DNA of 64,000 nt. Source: Gracilaria gracilis (lineage: Eukaryota > Rhodophyta > Florideophyceae > Gracilariales > Gracilariaceae). The DNA lies in contig JARGSG010000190.1 of assembly GCA_030374805.1 (NCBI GenBank), positions 124,001-188,000 on the forward strand. The letters run 5' to 3'. Shown here piece by piece: positions 44,010-54,699 of the stretch (its first letter is position 1; each line of letters starts with the position of its first letter). A program made the position numbers and the translations under genes. The notes beneath the pieces were generated by a model that saw only the letters and a program-made list of their open reading frames with translations, searched no databases and was not told where the DNA came from.

Positions 44010-45290
44010 CTCTCCTCTCGTTGGTCTCTATCTTTGTCGCTTCACTGAGATTTCTCTGCTGGGCCAGCGGACAGTGAATGTTTGATAGAATGCTCTAAAG
44101 AGATTGGGTCTGCGCAAAGCAAGGGCCGAAAGTAATCACTATTCCTCACAAACAGGACAAGGCCAATAGCGCAGGAATTCGTTCTCAACACCTGCCAAAG
44201 ACGTTGCGCATGTCCAAGGAGCTGCCCCATGAAGCATCGACGTAGTTTCCCAACTTTTACACGGAAACTTGGTATTGGAAACACGGCTCGTGTGCATGTA
44301 ATTGTTGTTCGCATTCTAGCAGCTCCAGCGTTTGCTTTGCACTACAGATCAGTCGTGTGACAGCATTGTTTGAACATGATTCGTATACACTTGCCATACT
44401 TGTTGAACAACAAGCACACATTCTCTTTTGGGTGATTCCTCACGGTCAAAAGCGCGGATGTTTGAACAACGCGATACTCAACTGAATGAAAGGATTTGAA
44501 AAGATTTGAAGATATCGAGAAGATTCTGATTATTGTCGGACATAGAGCTAGTCCCTCACAAGAAAAAACCCAGGCTAGATTTGAATTTGTCCCACGGCGA
44601 TCTCGAGAGATCATGCATAAATTTTAAATTATTAAAATTATACAACAGTTGTGAGTTGCTGTCGACAGAATCGTTGAAGATCCACGAATGCTTCAATCTC
44701 CAAGTAACTTGTTGAGCCTCCACACCCCTGTGATTGTAGAAGGGCGAGTGTGCAGGCCAGAACTTTTCTCTGATGGCTATCATTCGACATACACGTCATT
44801 GTCCATCGGAAACCTCAAGAATCTTGGTGATTCCATCATGGCCTCGCCGTCAGATGATTTGTCTTCACGATCGGTCACTCTATGCGACGTTGTGAATTTC
44901 ACAATCTCACGCAGACCCTTCATCTCGCGAAAGTGTTAGCCCGCAGAACAATCTGATTTTGCTGTTGGGCGGCTTGTGAGACGGCGAATGAAACAACCTT
45001 CAGTCTAGTTCCAAGCTGTGCCTTTGCATGGAAACTGGAGTGTTGGACATCAGACATCTGGACATATCTAATGAAAACCAAAACTGCTGTTTCCCTTTTT
45101 CTTTGAGACACCTCATTCAGGGTTTGTCTCAGCTGTCTTCTTGGGTCAAAACAATTGAGGTTCATAAGTTGTTGTACGTAAACTTACAACTTCCAGAAGA
45201 AGGGATTCGGTTCTCACCGTTGTCCAGGCAAGGTCTGCTCTGGGACGAAAACAAATTCTCATGCGCAGAAGGTCGCCACGATCTTCTTAG
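44010..45290. other. Intergenic stretch, no gene supported
   Basis: Only short open frames on both strands (for example 44688-44939 and 45028-45306 plus, 44920-45165 minus), none with recognisable features. Confidence 0.45.
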
Positions 45291-45301
45291 CCGAAGGGGG
45301 A

Positions 45302-45307
45302 TATAAG
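45302..45307 (+). promoter_or_regulatory. TATA-like box of the cysteine-rich gene
   Basis: TATAAG about 115 bases before ATG 45422, followed by a CTTCTT-rich pyrimidine tract (45371-45391). Confidence 0.5.
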
Positions 45308-45421
45308 AACGATCAGTGACGAACATTCTGCCATCTCACCTGTTCACACAGGTCCCAACCAGACATCTGCAACTCTTCTTCTTCTTCTTGCGTTGATCAG
45401 CAATTTGTGCACAACGACGAT

Positions 45422-46033
45422 ATGAAGAGCCTGATAAGCCTTTTTGTTGCCTACACCGCTGTTCTTTTGTTCGTGCAAGCATTTGCCCAAGTCGGAAAGG
45501 AGAGCGTAGGCAAACTGACTGAGAGCAAGGATGTGCCTACAACACAAAGAATTGCAACCGACATTATTGCTCAGAAGAAGGAGGAACTCAAAAGGCGGGC
45601 AGAAGCTGTGAAGGCCGGGCTTGAGCAAGGGTGTACATTTGGATTCTGTGGCTATTTTAGTTGTTGTGAAGGTTTCTTCTGTGACACGGACAACTTCTGC
45701 CGCCAAGATTGTGCTAGTAGAACCTGTCTGGTTCATCCCGACGAATGCTGTGAGAACTATTTCTGCAACGAAGGAAGATGTGAACTCTCTTGCTCTACAA
45801 CGGGTTGTCACAGTACGCATGGTGACGCACCTTGCTGTGATGGATACTATTGCGACGGATATATGTGCCAAGAGTGTTCCACTATGTATTGTGGACATGG
45901 TGAAGTTTGTTGCGATGGGTACCATTGCAACGGATATATGTGTCAACAGTGTACGACTTCTTACTGTGGGCATGGTGAAGTGTGTTGTGATGGTTACTAC
46001 TGTGACGGTTCAATGTGTCGCAGTTCTTCTTGA
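45422..46033 (+). CDS. Secreted protein with five tandem six-cysteine (knottin-like) modules
   Basis: 203 codons from ATG 45422 (an in-frame GTG lies 15 bases upstream but is not needed). Residues 1-22 form a clear signal peptide ending VQAFA. Residues about 23-70 are a charged helical pro-region (QKKEELKRRAEAVK). From C71 there are five modules with the same order C-x4-C-x(4-8)-CC-x4-C-x(4-5)-C: C71-C93, C97-C120, C124-C149, C152-C174 and C177-C199, 30 cysteines in all. The last two modules are nearly identical (GHGEVCCDGY). This cysteine order is that of the inhibitor cystine-knot fold, also seen in defence peptides, protease inhibitors and signalling proteins. The module function cannot be read from sequence. 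Extracellular or wall location is inferred. Confidence 0.85.
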   Translation: MKSLISLFVAYTAVLLFVQAFAQVGKESVGKLTESKDVPTTQRIATDIIAQKKEELKRRAEAVKAGLEQGCTFGFCGYFSCCEGFFCDTDNFCRQDCASRTCLVHPDECCENYFCNEGRCELSCSTTGCHSTHGDAPCCDGYYCDGYMCQECSTMYCGHGEVCCDGYHCNGYMCQQCTTSYCGHGEVCCDGYYCDGSMCRSSS

Positions 46034-46767
46034 TGGGAGAACACATTGAAGTACTGTACCTAGAACTGCCATTTCTGCTGGACCTGATTTCTTGACACAA
46101 ATTTGCTGATCGGAGTTCATGATAGCGCCAAACTGAGCTCCGTTTCCTACTCAACGTTGCGTACATGGAGGCAGCGAATCGTATAGAGGACTAGTTTCTG
46201 GACGCGTAGAACATTGCGTACATTTCCTAATCTAAGGCATACCCCAGCCTAAGCTTGTTTCTTATTGTCAACGATGCTTTTGAGAATCCCTACCAACCTT
46301 TGTTACTCTGGTTTTTGTTCGATATGCATGTATATAGTGTAAGTTACACGTAGTTCTAATTCGATGGCTTCCCGCACTATCTCTCTAGATAACTGCGTCT
46401 TTCAGCACACGCAGCCATTCCTGCCTCTGTGAGAGTTAGCGTTACCGTCGGTACTACCGGATAAACGAGGGCTAACCAGGGTTACCACCGTAGTACCACG
46501 GGTTGCCATTGATCTATATACACAGATCTGAATCGATGTTTGGCTACTGGATTGGATCTGGATAAACTTGGGGTTGGAGGTGCATTGTTTCCTGAATAAC
46601 AAGGCAATAACAAATCGGTCGAGCACGTATCAACATTGCGTCACAGAGCAACGAGCACAAGTCCACGTGGCAACATCTTGTTGCTGACGTGTTGCACTAT
46701 GGCTCTGATGGAGAAATGTGTGTTTAATCATCATAATCATAAGCGTACGCCAATCACGCTGCCCAAG
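46034..46767. other. Intergenic stretch, no gene supported
   Basis: AT/CT-mixed sequence without a supported frame. It contains the 3' flanks of two convergent genes. Confidence 0.5.
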
Positions 46768-47619
46768 TCAGTCTGTCAACCGCCTCCCGCGCAACCTCGA
46801 TAGCCTAATCATAAAGCGCGCGAAGTCCGTACGCAACAACCTAAGCCCTATACCCCTATCTACGCCGCCGTCCTTCCCATTCACGCCCGCGTATAATTGA
46901 ATTAAACTAACGATGCGTTTGTCAGTCAGCAGCACGTCGTCGGAAGGCAGAGTGTTAAAGCCATCCAAGTTAACCCGGTTGTTCACCTTCTGCTGCAAGT
47001 TGACCGCAAACTGGTTATCGAACACATGCAACGAAGGCGTGAACGGTTCCAAACGCCCCGACCTCAAAAAATGTCCCAGCGAATGGCCGCCCACCACACT
47101 AGCTACCATCGTTCTTTTAGACAGCTTTCTTCGCGCGAAGAACCGCCTCATCTCTGATAGCCCCATTCCAATATCCGGCAACGGCTCAGTATCCACTTCA
47201 TGCACATCTGCGCGATACCTCACCAACCTTTCCCTCAGATCCGGCCCCTGTGCCAACACAAGCGCCTCTTCCGTGCCGATCATAATCGCGTCCGCGTACG
47301 ACACGCACTTGCGCGCGCGTAGCACGCCATCTAGCAGCTGGAGCACAGGGCGCACCGCCTCGTTGAGCGCATTGTAACGCTCGGCGTGCAGACGAATGCT
47401 GCCGTTGCAGCCCGATGCCGGCTGCTTGTCGCTGGCGGCGATGCAGTCGTGGAAGGCGGTGCGCACAAACGCAGGGATCAGCGACTGGTTTCGACGCAGC
47501 CTTCTGCGCAGTATGGCGCGTACGTCGTCGTGGGAGGAGCATTTGACCCGCGCGTGCGCGCGGGCGTACCAGGCGAGCGTGGCCGTGAAGGCCACGACGA
47601 GCAGCAGTCGTACGCGCAT
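46768..47619 (-). CDS. Secreted heme peroxidase (plant/fungal peroxidase superfamily)
   Basis: 283 codons from ATG 47619. The open frame extends further upstream through a GTG and a run of Val codons, which I exclude because it would come from a CGT/ACG repeat. The N-terminus RLLLVVAFTATLAWYARAHA (residues 4-23) is a signal peptide or anchor. The distal site has FVRTAFHDC with Arg53 and His57. The proximal site has VVGGHSLG with His179, and FDN (Asp201) supplies the buried partner of the proximal His. This order and spacing is that of class I-III heme peroxidases, which oxidise substrates with hydrogen peroxide. It is short for class III (about 300-320) and lacks the full set of their disulfides. 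The physiological substrate is unknown. Confidence 0.85.
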   Translation of the reverse strand: MRVRLLLVVAFTATLAWYARAHARVKCSSHDDVRAILRRRLRRNQSLIPAFVRTAFHDCIAASDKQPASGCNGSIRLHAERYNALNEAVRPVLQLLDGVLRARKCVSYADAIMIGTEEALVLAQGPDLRERLVRYRADVHEVDTEPLPDIGMGLSEMRRFFARRKLSKRTMVASVVGGHSLGHFLRSGRLEPFTPSLHVFDNQFAVNLQQKVNNRVNLDGFNTLPSDDVLLTDKRIVSLIQLYAGVNGKDGGVDRGIGLRLLRTDFARFMIRLSRLRGRRLTD

Positions 47620-47643
47620 GTGACGACGGGCGACGGACACAAT

Positions 47644-47673
47644 GACGACGACGACGACGACGACGACGACGAG
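47644..47673. repeat. (ACG)n trinucleotide repeat
   Basis: About nine to ten ACG/GAC units just upstream of the peroxidase start. They give artificial Asp- or Val-run frames. Confidence 0.85.
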
Positions 47674-50480
47674 GGTGCGGCGTGGGAGCGGCACCCTTCA
47701 GCACAACGCCACGGCGCCCTTTTCAAGAGCTAGCGCCGGGTGGAGCGCTGCTGCCTGGTGCTGCCACGTGCTGCAGGTGGCGCGCATGCCAACTTGCCCG
47801 CGCTTGCGCATTCAGTAGATATCATAGCAATGGCGCCCTCAATTCTTTCTGTGCTCCCAACCATCAAACACCACGATAGATAGATATTTGCTTTCGTCCT
47901 TCTAAATCTCCGTATATCATTCGCCCAAAGCAACGGATGGTCCATATCGAACAACACACCACGTCCAACTCGCGCAACAACTACTGTTGTACCTCTCAAC
48001 CTACAATAATGCGCTTGCACGTCTGAAAGGCCCATGTGCTCATGTATCATTCACGGCATGTTGAGGATTGTAGAGTGTGCCGCTTTGTCATTTCCTTCGT
48101 TTCGGATAGCAGCTCTCTGTTTCACGTCCTGGTCATCGCTGAGCTTCGACCACCTTCAGAGACCCGTTTGACTTTCTCCTCGTGGAGGAGAAGCACAGGG
48201 GGCACTCTGATCAATATGGTTGACCAAATAAATCCACGAGATCATTCAACCCAGAAACTATAATATCATGGAAGTGAATAAAATCTGACCTCCCTTGGAT
48301 GGAGCCGAAGGTCATTTAAATGTCTATCTATTCACACCCCGTACCAGTCTATCTACCTCCATCAATAAGCTGTAATCTGGTTAAAGTCTTCCAATAGCCC
48401 GAGCTGCAAGCCGGTCACGGTTGTCAAACATGACTTGGTTAGTTCATCGTTCGAATGACAAATGTTGTTAGATTCATTTACGATTAACAGACTACTGCTA
48501 TTTTTCCAAATCATTCCAATTGTATAAGAAAAGGGAGTTTGCTACCTGTGTCAAACCTTCTTCCCGATTTAAATACATAGAATAACATTAAATGTATTTA
48601 GAAGAGATGCCTGTCTCGCAGAGAATACTTACTATTTCCCGCAGCCTCCTATGAACTTCATAGTATGAAGCAGTCCTTGTGAATGTAGGAGGAACGCAAT
48701 TTCGAAATCAAATGCTTATATAAATCTTCTTCTCCGTTCCTAGAAATTCAAATAATGACACTAGAGCTACCCTATAATGTAGACATTTTATGTCAAAAAA
48801 ATAGTCACCCACCTAAATCATGATTATTTTTGAATCGTTACGGCAACCGTTTTTGCAAAAGTTGTAAATTTGATTTTCCAAAGTGGTATAATGGGTGGTG
48901 AACAATATGCCCTTGTTGGATGAAATAAGTATTCTTCAATTTGACTTCCTTCACATGGTTACATCAGTTGTGCAGTTCTGGCTTGGCTAGGAATCGGATG
49001 CATAGAAAAGGGTAAACAAGATCAACTCAGGTATCTACTGGCATTTCCAGTACGAAGAATATGTTTTATCATGCTATGCGCATGGTGACGTCAACCGATG
49101 ACACTATGACGGACAACTAGATCAGATTGGCGGACAACTGGCCGGCTGTGAAGGTAAAGCAGCATACTTGGCCGAGTCCGCATCATTGGGAGTAAAACAC
49201 TGTCAGTAACTTCTCATCGTTGTACATGGCAGTCCTTGCAACTCAACTCTGTGCTTTCTTGATCACCGTTAACCTTTGGGCAGCCTGTTGCGCCCATCGC
49301 ATGCGGTCGGACATCTTCTTCTCTCGTGTTGACCAATTTTCTATTCCCACCCTTTCATACCTTAAGAAAGGTCGATGATAGAATCATACGCTTGTGGCAT
49401 ATGAGCGATTAATGGGATTGCTGGTCGCAAAATGAGTAACTCACTTGAAGAACTCAACCTGCTGAGGCACTTGTCCTTTCTTTCCTAAGCTGCTCTAGAG
49501 TCTACTTATTCTAATAAGAACACGCCTGGGTGTGCGCTTGTGTGCTTGCAATGCGCAAGAGGAATGTTTAGTGTTGAGATTCGATGCCTCTAGTTTTACT
49601 GAAGAAGCAGAGATGTCGGCTCTTAAGTACACCAATGCTGATGTTTTCTGCTTTAAAAAACTACTACAGTACACTAGCTAGGAGATAATGCCACCAGAGC
49701 GTGAGTGCAGCAATTCTTGGTGGAGCTATGAGTGCCGAAATGGATGTCTATATCTATTACAGCACCGGGGTGGATGTGTTCATCTACTAAACTCCTTTCC
49801 TTCAAACGGCCAGCGCAATGTTTGCTATTTTAACCAGATCAGAAAATGTGGTTTTGCAACGAAGCAGTTTTTGCAGCAAAACTGGAACTTCCTTGTAAAT
49901 CTGTTTGACAATTTCCAAAGCGTTTTTTGTTTTGTCAAGACCTTTCCAGCCAATATGTACCAGTAATCATACCACGCTTTCAACCAACCTGAGCAAACCT
50001 CCTAGAGACTTAAGCGGTTTGTAGTTACTCATCTAAAGGACGCAAATAGTTTGCATTGTTTGTAATAAGTATTACTAGCACCATTGCGTGTCTTGTAAAT
50101 ACTTATTGTTTTGGGGTATTCAGGGGCTTACGCTATTATTTATCGCCTTCATAGGCTGGTATCCCCTGGCATTCTAGTCTTGTTCTGGGTTTGTCACCAC
50201 TCGCGTCGTTCATTGCCCAAAAATGACGTCCACAAAAACCAAGAAGACGCATCAAAAAAAGAATTGGAAAAAAACCAGTGCCTTTTGGAATACAATTGAA
50301 TTAATTTATGAAATTAAATGTTTGGCACAACTGAAGATATTCTATGCAAAACCTTAGAAGGCGTACGTAAGAACCTAAATTGTTCACAGACCCCGGGAGC
50401 TTTGCCAGTCTTCTACTTGAGAAAAAGGCTTCTCAAAGAGGTCAAGCTTTCAAGTACACCTTCCTGTTCACTATACCCTA
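47674..50480. other. Long intergenic stretch, no gene supported
   Basis: From 48.3 to 49.7 kb AT-rich with no frame of note. A 92-codon frame at 49688-49966 has several Cys and Trp at its start but no other support. No RNA gene recognised. Confidence 0.45.
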
Positions 50481-51437
50481 TCAGTTTTGCTGCCCTTCCG
50501 CTTCTTCAAATTCTATCTCGCTCAAAAGTTTCCTCAATTTGTCGTAGTCTGGGGATTTATGGTCCATATTATGAATGCACTCCAGAAACGGTGTCAATTG
50601 CGGTGCCTCAGAACACACTGATCCAGCCGGAAGGTTCTTCAACAGCTCACATTTCTTGGCAAGAGCTTCAAATCCCATGTCCTTGTCTTCAAATTCCTCA
50701 TTTTCCTTTGTCCATAGCAGTCTTCCACACCAAATGTCGAGAAGAACATACGCCAAGCTCTCCACATCGTCTCCAGGGAGACATGGTTGGCCCTCGTGAC
50801 CGCGCCTCGATAGATAATCAATAGTACCACCAGGACTGTTTTTTCCTAGTTCCTCGATAGTATTTCCGGATTGATCGCGAAATGTTTTTGACACTCCAAA
50901 GTCAATTAGTATAACTCTAGAGAAATCAAATCTATCTGCTGGCATCAAGATGTTTTCTGGCTTGATATCCCCATGTACAATATCTAATGAATGAAGATAC
51001 TGGAGAGTTTCCAAGAGGCGAATACCAATCTGAACCACTTCGAACCTGTGGAAACGTCTGAATCTATTCCAAAAGTCAAGAAGTGACATACCCAAGAAGT
51101 CCATAACAATAAATGAGAGGTCGCCCAAACAACTGATGAGATAGACTTTTGGAATTAGGCCCAACTCTTCCTCGGAACTAGAACACGAATTCAAATATTG
51201 GTGCGTGTAGTATTCCTGGAAAAGGCTTGTGTCTCCTGCAGTTAATGGATCTAACTTGATTGCTACATCTTTCTCGAGATAATTATCGTATGCTTTGAAA
51301 ACGTATCCAAAGCCTCCTCTTCCGACGTACCCTTCAATCAACCACCTGTGTTGAAACAGTTTTCCGATTTCAATGTAGCTCTGTAGATCCCATGGAACAT
51401 TTGCGCGCAAAAGGGGCATAGCACTGTTCGGATCCAT
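50481..51437 (-). CDS. Casein kinase 1-family serine/threonine protein kinase
   Basis: 318 codons from ATG 51437. Kinase subdomains in order: glycine loop VGRGGFGYVFKAY (residues 38-50), VAIK with Lys61, catalytic loop HGDIKPEN (155-162, Asp157) and DFG (179-181). The activation-to-APE region reads GGTIDYLSRRGHEG and is followed by DDVESLAYVLLDIWCGRLLW. This corresponds to the GTARYxSxNxHxGxxxSRRDDLESLGY block that separates CK1 kinases from others. HGD in place of HRD is an uncommon but known variant. No targeting signal and a very short C-terminal tail. A minus-strand TATA-like stretch lies about 135 bases upstream (51571-51580). Substrate unknown. Confidence 0.9.
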   Translation of the reverse strand: MDPNSAMPLLRANVPWDLQSYIEIGKLFQHRWLIEGYVGRGGFGYVFKAYDNYLEKDVAIKLDPLTAGDTSLFQEYYTHQYLNSCSSSEEELGLIPKVYLISCLGDLSFIVMDFLGMSLLDFWNRFRRFHRFEVVQIGIRLLETLQYLHSLDIVHGDIKPENILMPADRFDFSRVILIDFGVSKTFRDQSGNTIEELGKNSPGGTIDYLSRRGHEGQPCLPGDDVESLAYVLLDIWCGRLLWTKENEEFEDKDMGFEALAKKCELLKNLPAGSVCSEAPQLTPFLECIHNMDHKSPDYDKLRKLLSEIEFEEAEGQQN

Positions 51438-51570
51438 CTTCAGACTCTCGAATTAAGACACTAAGACACGGATGTTAACTTAAGCTTGGTACTTCAAACT
51501 ATTGTGTTCACTGGTTTTCTCTTTGATAAGACTGATACTGAAATATCTTTTTGAGAACAATAAGAAGCAC

Positions 51571-51580
51571 TTTTTATATA
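51571..51580 (-). promoter_or_regulatory. TATA-like box of the kinase gene
   Basis: TATATAAAAA on the minus strand, about 135 bases before the kinase ATG. Confidence 0.4.
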
Positions 51581-53531
51581 GCCGTAGAACATTGAAATAA
51601 ACACTGACAAATGTAGACTCAAAAGTTTTTCGAATGCATTGAGAAGTTTGGAAAAGAAATCGAATGGAAAACTCATAATCTGATGCTTCAAAAGTACTGG
51701 ACCAAGGTAACATATGAAGAGTTTTGACTTGCCCTTTTCCTCTTTGTTTTGACATAATCTAACCATTTAGTCAGCGAAATCACCGAGAAATAACTATGGT
51801 ATGAGATTTCATAACACCTTATACATGAATTTGTATTTATTTTTCATAAACTTTATGTTCATTGTATTTTGTAGAAAGCAAACGTGGTAAAACCCATCAT
51901 GAAATCGTTAAAAACTAGCGTAGAATTTTCTTATCTTAAGTTGTTTTCTTGGGCCTTTCCAGTCTTCAAATATTCCCTTAACCATTAAGTGGTCTTCAGA
52001 AACACTCAGCAAACACCACGAGAGCCGACATAGATAAAATGAGGAAAACACCTTTCCGTAAACCAAAATCCTTATGATGATAGGGTTTTCTCGAAAATGC
52101 CCCAATTTGTGCATATCGACACTTCAGTATTTGCTTTACATTTTTGATTTCTATCTTGGTCTCACTACCGATCAAGTGGCGGCTAATTTCGAAGTGCTAA
52201 CTCTCAAAGCATTTTATGCCTTCAGATGCCCAAAGTGGCTGAAACGTATCATGTTCCACCTGGACGGTTCCAACTCTATGTTCCATCGAGCAGTTCAGTT
52301 CTGCTACCAGCTACAGTACTCATGATAGTAGTTTGCAAACGTGCTTTTAGTATTGGAATTCATTTCTATCAGATCTACATCCACCCAGGAGGAAGAGGCC
52401 GAAAATATCGGATATCGTTATTCCGTCGGGCGGCACTTTGCCGTTTCCCACCCGATTTGCAAATAGTGTATAGCATTTCAGGCCCAGTACTGACTGTAGA
52501 GATGAAGGAGGAGGGAGGCGCAGAGAGCTTCAACCCGACGCCTGCCGGGACATCTGTAGTTTACTCATCCGTCCGTGGGGCTTTTAAGGAGACCCGCGGA
52601 CGGTTCTACAAGATGTTTGTGGCTATAAGTCGGTTCTATAACAGTTAGCCACACTATTAACTACTTCAAGCTCAGCTTGAAGCGGGGCGCAACTGTCTCT
52701 GCTGTACGCTTAACTGTCGGTCTCCAGCACGACACTGACCCCAGCTTTTCGCAGATAAAAGAATTGTGGTTCTCAAAGGACCGGATACGCATCCTACTCC
52801 GTCAACGTCGTATTATGCATATGCTTCGTTCTTGTAGCTTTGCGAGGGACAGCAGGAGTACCGTTCGCAGCTTCTCTTGAACAGGAACCCGAGGTATCAA
52901 GGGTACTGGATTATAGAGATCATGGGCATCGGGACACCGAAAACCATCAGTGGCGAGATTCTAAAGGGTGACAACAATAATATTGCATAAGACAGATACT
53001 TTGAAAGCACAGTTTATTGTTCTAAGTTCTATCCCCGTGTTTGTAATTGTAGCCATTGAAAGCTGGCAGGCCAGAGCCTTCGGCCTTCATAGCCCCCTGC
53101 ACACTGTACAAATCTGCTTCGATGCCACAAACGTCCGGGATACGCAGCATTTGTTCATCCGCATAAAAGAGTAGCCTTGTTACATACAATCATACTCTGG
53201 CTCTCTGGTTCTAACTAACCGATATACCTGACTCCTGATTCCGAATGCACCATAATCTGCAATAGAAGAATGCATTGTATTGTGAATACAAATCGGTTTG
53301 CCTTCAAATACTGCATTTCATGAAAGGACTCTGGAAAGCAACGTGCACTTCTTTCGACAAGCTTGGATGGACGAAGACGAGCAGATCGCGAGCCCAAAAT
53401 CGAACTGAGAAGAATCTTGATTCATATCGGGGGGGCCAAGTCCGTTCCTGCAACATAGTTTCACCGCTCCCAGTAAATATCTCCTCAAACTCTCATAGAC
53501 GTCCGTCTCCAGAGCAATCCAGAATCTGGTT
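51581..53531. other. Intergenic stretch with one unsupported ORF
   Basis: A 140-codon plus frame at 52226-52648 starts with ATG but has no recognisable domain and no promoter. I do not call it a gene. Confidence 0.4.
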
Positions 53532-54581
53532 TCAAAATTCTTCGGGGTCTGATGGAGCAGGGGTTCTTTCTTCAAGGGTTTCCATTTCATCGTCAATAGA
53601 CATGCTTACATCGCTCACGGGATTGGAAAATCCCTGCACCGGACCGGCCGTTGTGCCATCTGAGGTAATCTGCACATCGGCACATGACCAGAATTCTTCT
53701 GGCACCAAGTCACCTCCACACTCTGCCATGTCGGCTCGATAAGTTCCTCGACCGCCGCCATCAGATTCACACGTGGTACCGAAAGGAAAGCCGTAGTTGA
53801 CAAAATAGTCCTTGAAGCCTCTCGGAGCACAAGAATTTGCAGTGGCCCAGTACCACTGCACGACGCAGTGATTGCACTCAACATCAGCCGGCAGTTGGTA
53901 ACGCATGGTACCGGACTCTCCACCCACAATGTGGACGCCAACGTGACCAGTGTTGCGGCACGGAACATACCAGCGCCCAGGGTAGGCGGCGTCAATGGGT
54001 CCACATTCATGGATGGTGGCAGCAGACGGATTCTCGCAGGAGGGGTGAGGCACTCGGTTGAGCTTCACGCAGTTATTGTTCGCGAAACAGCTGGCATCCA
54101 GGTCCGGTTTTCCACAGGCGTCAAGGTTGCACAGGAAGAACTCAAAATAGCCGTTGTGGTTGGTATCAATTTCGGCGACAAAGTCTACTTGAGCCCCTTT
54201 TTGCCAGTTCTGAACAATTGGGACGCTTGAATACGGCATGAAAGCGCCACCAATCATATGATCCACTTGCCCCTTTGGATCTCCACAAAGGCCGGCACGG
54301 CCAGCAGTGCCGAAGAAATCCACAGTAGGTTCGTAAACAGACCACCCGTTGGGGGGAAGGTTGGCCTTGACGGTTGCAACTGTTCCGCCGTTGAGACAAT
54401 GTGCGCAGTGATCGGTAGCCATATTGGGAATGTCGAGATCGTAGCCACACTTGACAGAGCTGTATGCCGCCCGTTGCCGGGGGGTGCACATCATGCCGTG
54501 CGACCTGGCCATGGAGATCATGCAGGCGAGTAATAGTAGCGAGGAAAACAAAACACAAGGACGAATAGTGAGGGGAGTCAT
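53532..54581 (-). CDS. AA15-like lytic polysaccharide monooxygenase (secreted copper enzyme)
   Basis: 349 codons from ATG 54581. Signal peptide residues 1-27 ends ARS and is followed by HG, so after cleavage His28 is the N-terminal residue, as the copper histidine brace requires. The second brace His is most likely H142 in NHNGYFEFFLCN, the position of HKGYFEF in AA15 enzymes. The C-terminal core has CNHCVVQWYWATANS and CGG...EEFWSCADVQI, the QWxYxxGNxW and CGxQExFxxCADI blocks of AA15, with F297 as the probable axial residue. Many paired cysteines fit a secreted protein. AA15 enzymes cleave chitin or cellulose oxidatively. The substrate here is unknown. The last 40 residues are an acidic Ser/Glu tail. 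TATA-like box at 54690. Confidence 0.85.
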   Translation of the reverse strand: MTPLTIRPCVLFSSLLLLACMISMARSHGMMCTPRQRAAYSSVKCGYDLDIPNMATDHCAHCLNGGTVATVKANLPPNGWSVYEPTVDFFGTAGRAGLCGDPKGQVDHMIGGAFMPYSSVPIVQNWQKGAQVDFVAEIDTNHNGYFEFFLCNLDACGKPDLDASCFANNNCVKLNRVPHPSCENPSAATIHECGPIDAAYPGRWYVPCRNTGHVGVHIVGGESGTMRYQLPADVECNHCVVQWYWATANSCAPRGFKDYFVNYGFPFGTTCESDGGGRGTYRADMAECGGDLVPEEFWSCADVQITSDGTTAGPVQGFSNPVSDVSMSIDDEMETLEERTPAPSDPEEF

Positions 54582-54689
54582 GGCGATGTGGGGAGGGACA
54601 AGGAGGAGTTAGCGAGGAAGAGGAGTTACGAGATGCGGTGAGCACTTTTAGAGGAAGATGGACGCACAGAGGTGTTGCTTGCGGGCTCT

Positions 54690-54697
54690 TTTATATC
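54690..54697 (-). promoter_or_regulatory. TATA-like box of the oxygenase gene
   Basis: GATATAAA on the minus strand, about 110 bases before ATG 54581. Confidence 0.45.
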
Positions 54698-54699
54698 TA

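Noticed and set aside
47620..47694. 25-codon extension of the peroxidase
   Set aside because: Starts at GTG and is mostly a repeat-derived Val run. The ATG at 47619 gives a proper signal peptide.
47386..47733. 115-codon frame with an Asp run
   Set aside because: It is the complement of the peroxidase gene and the ACG repeat.
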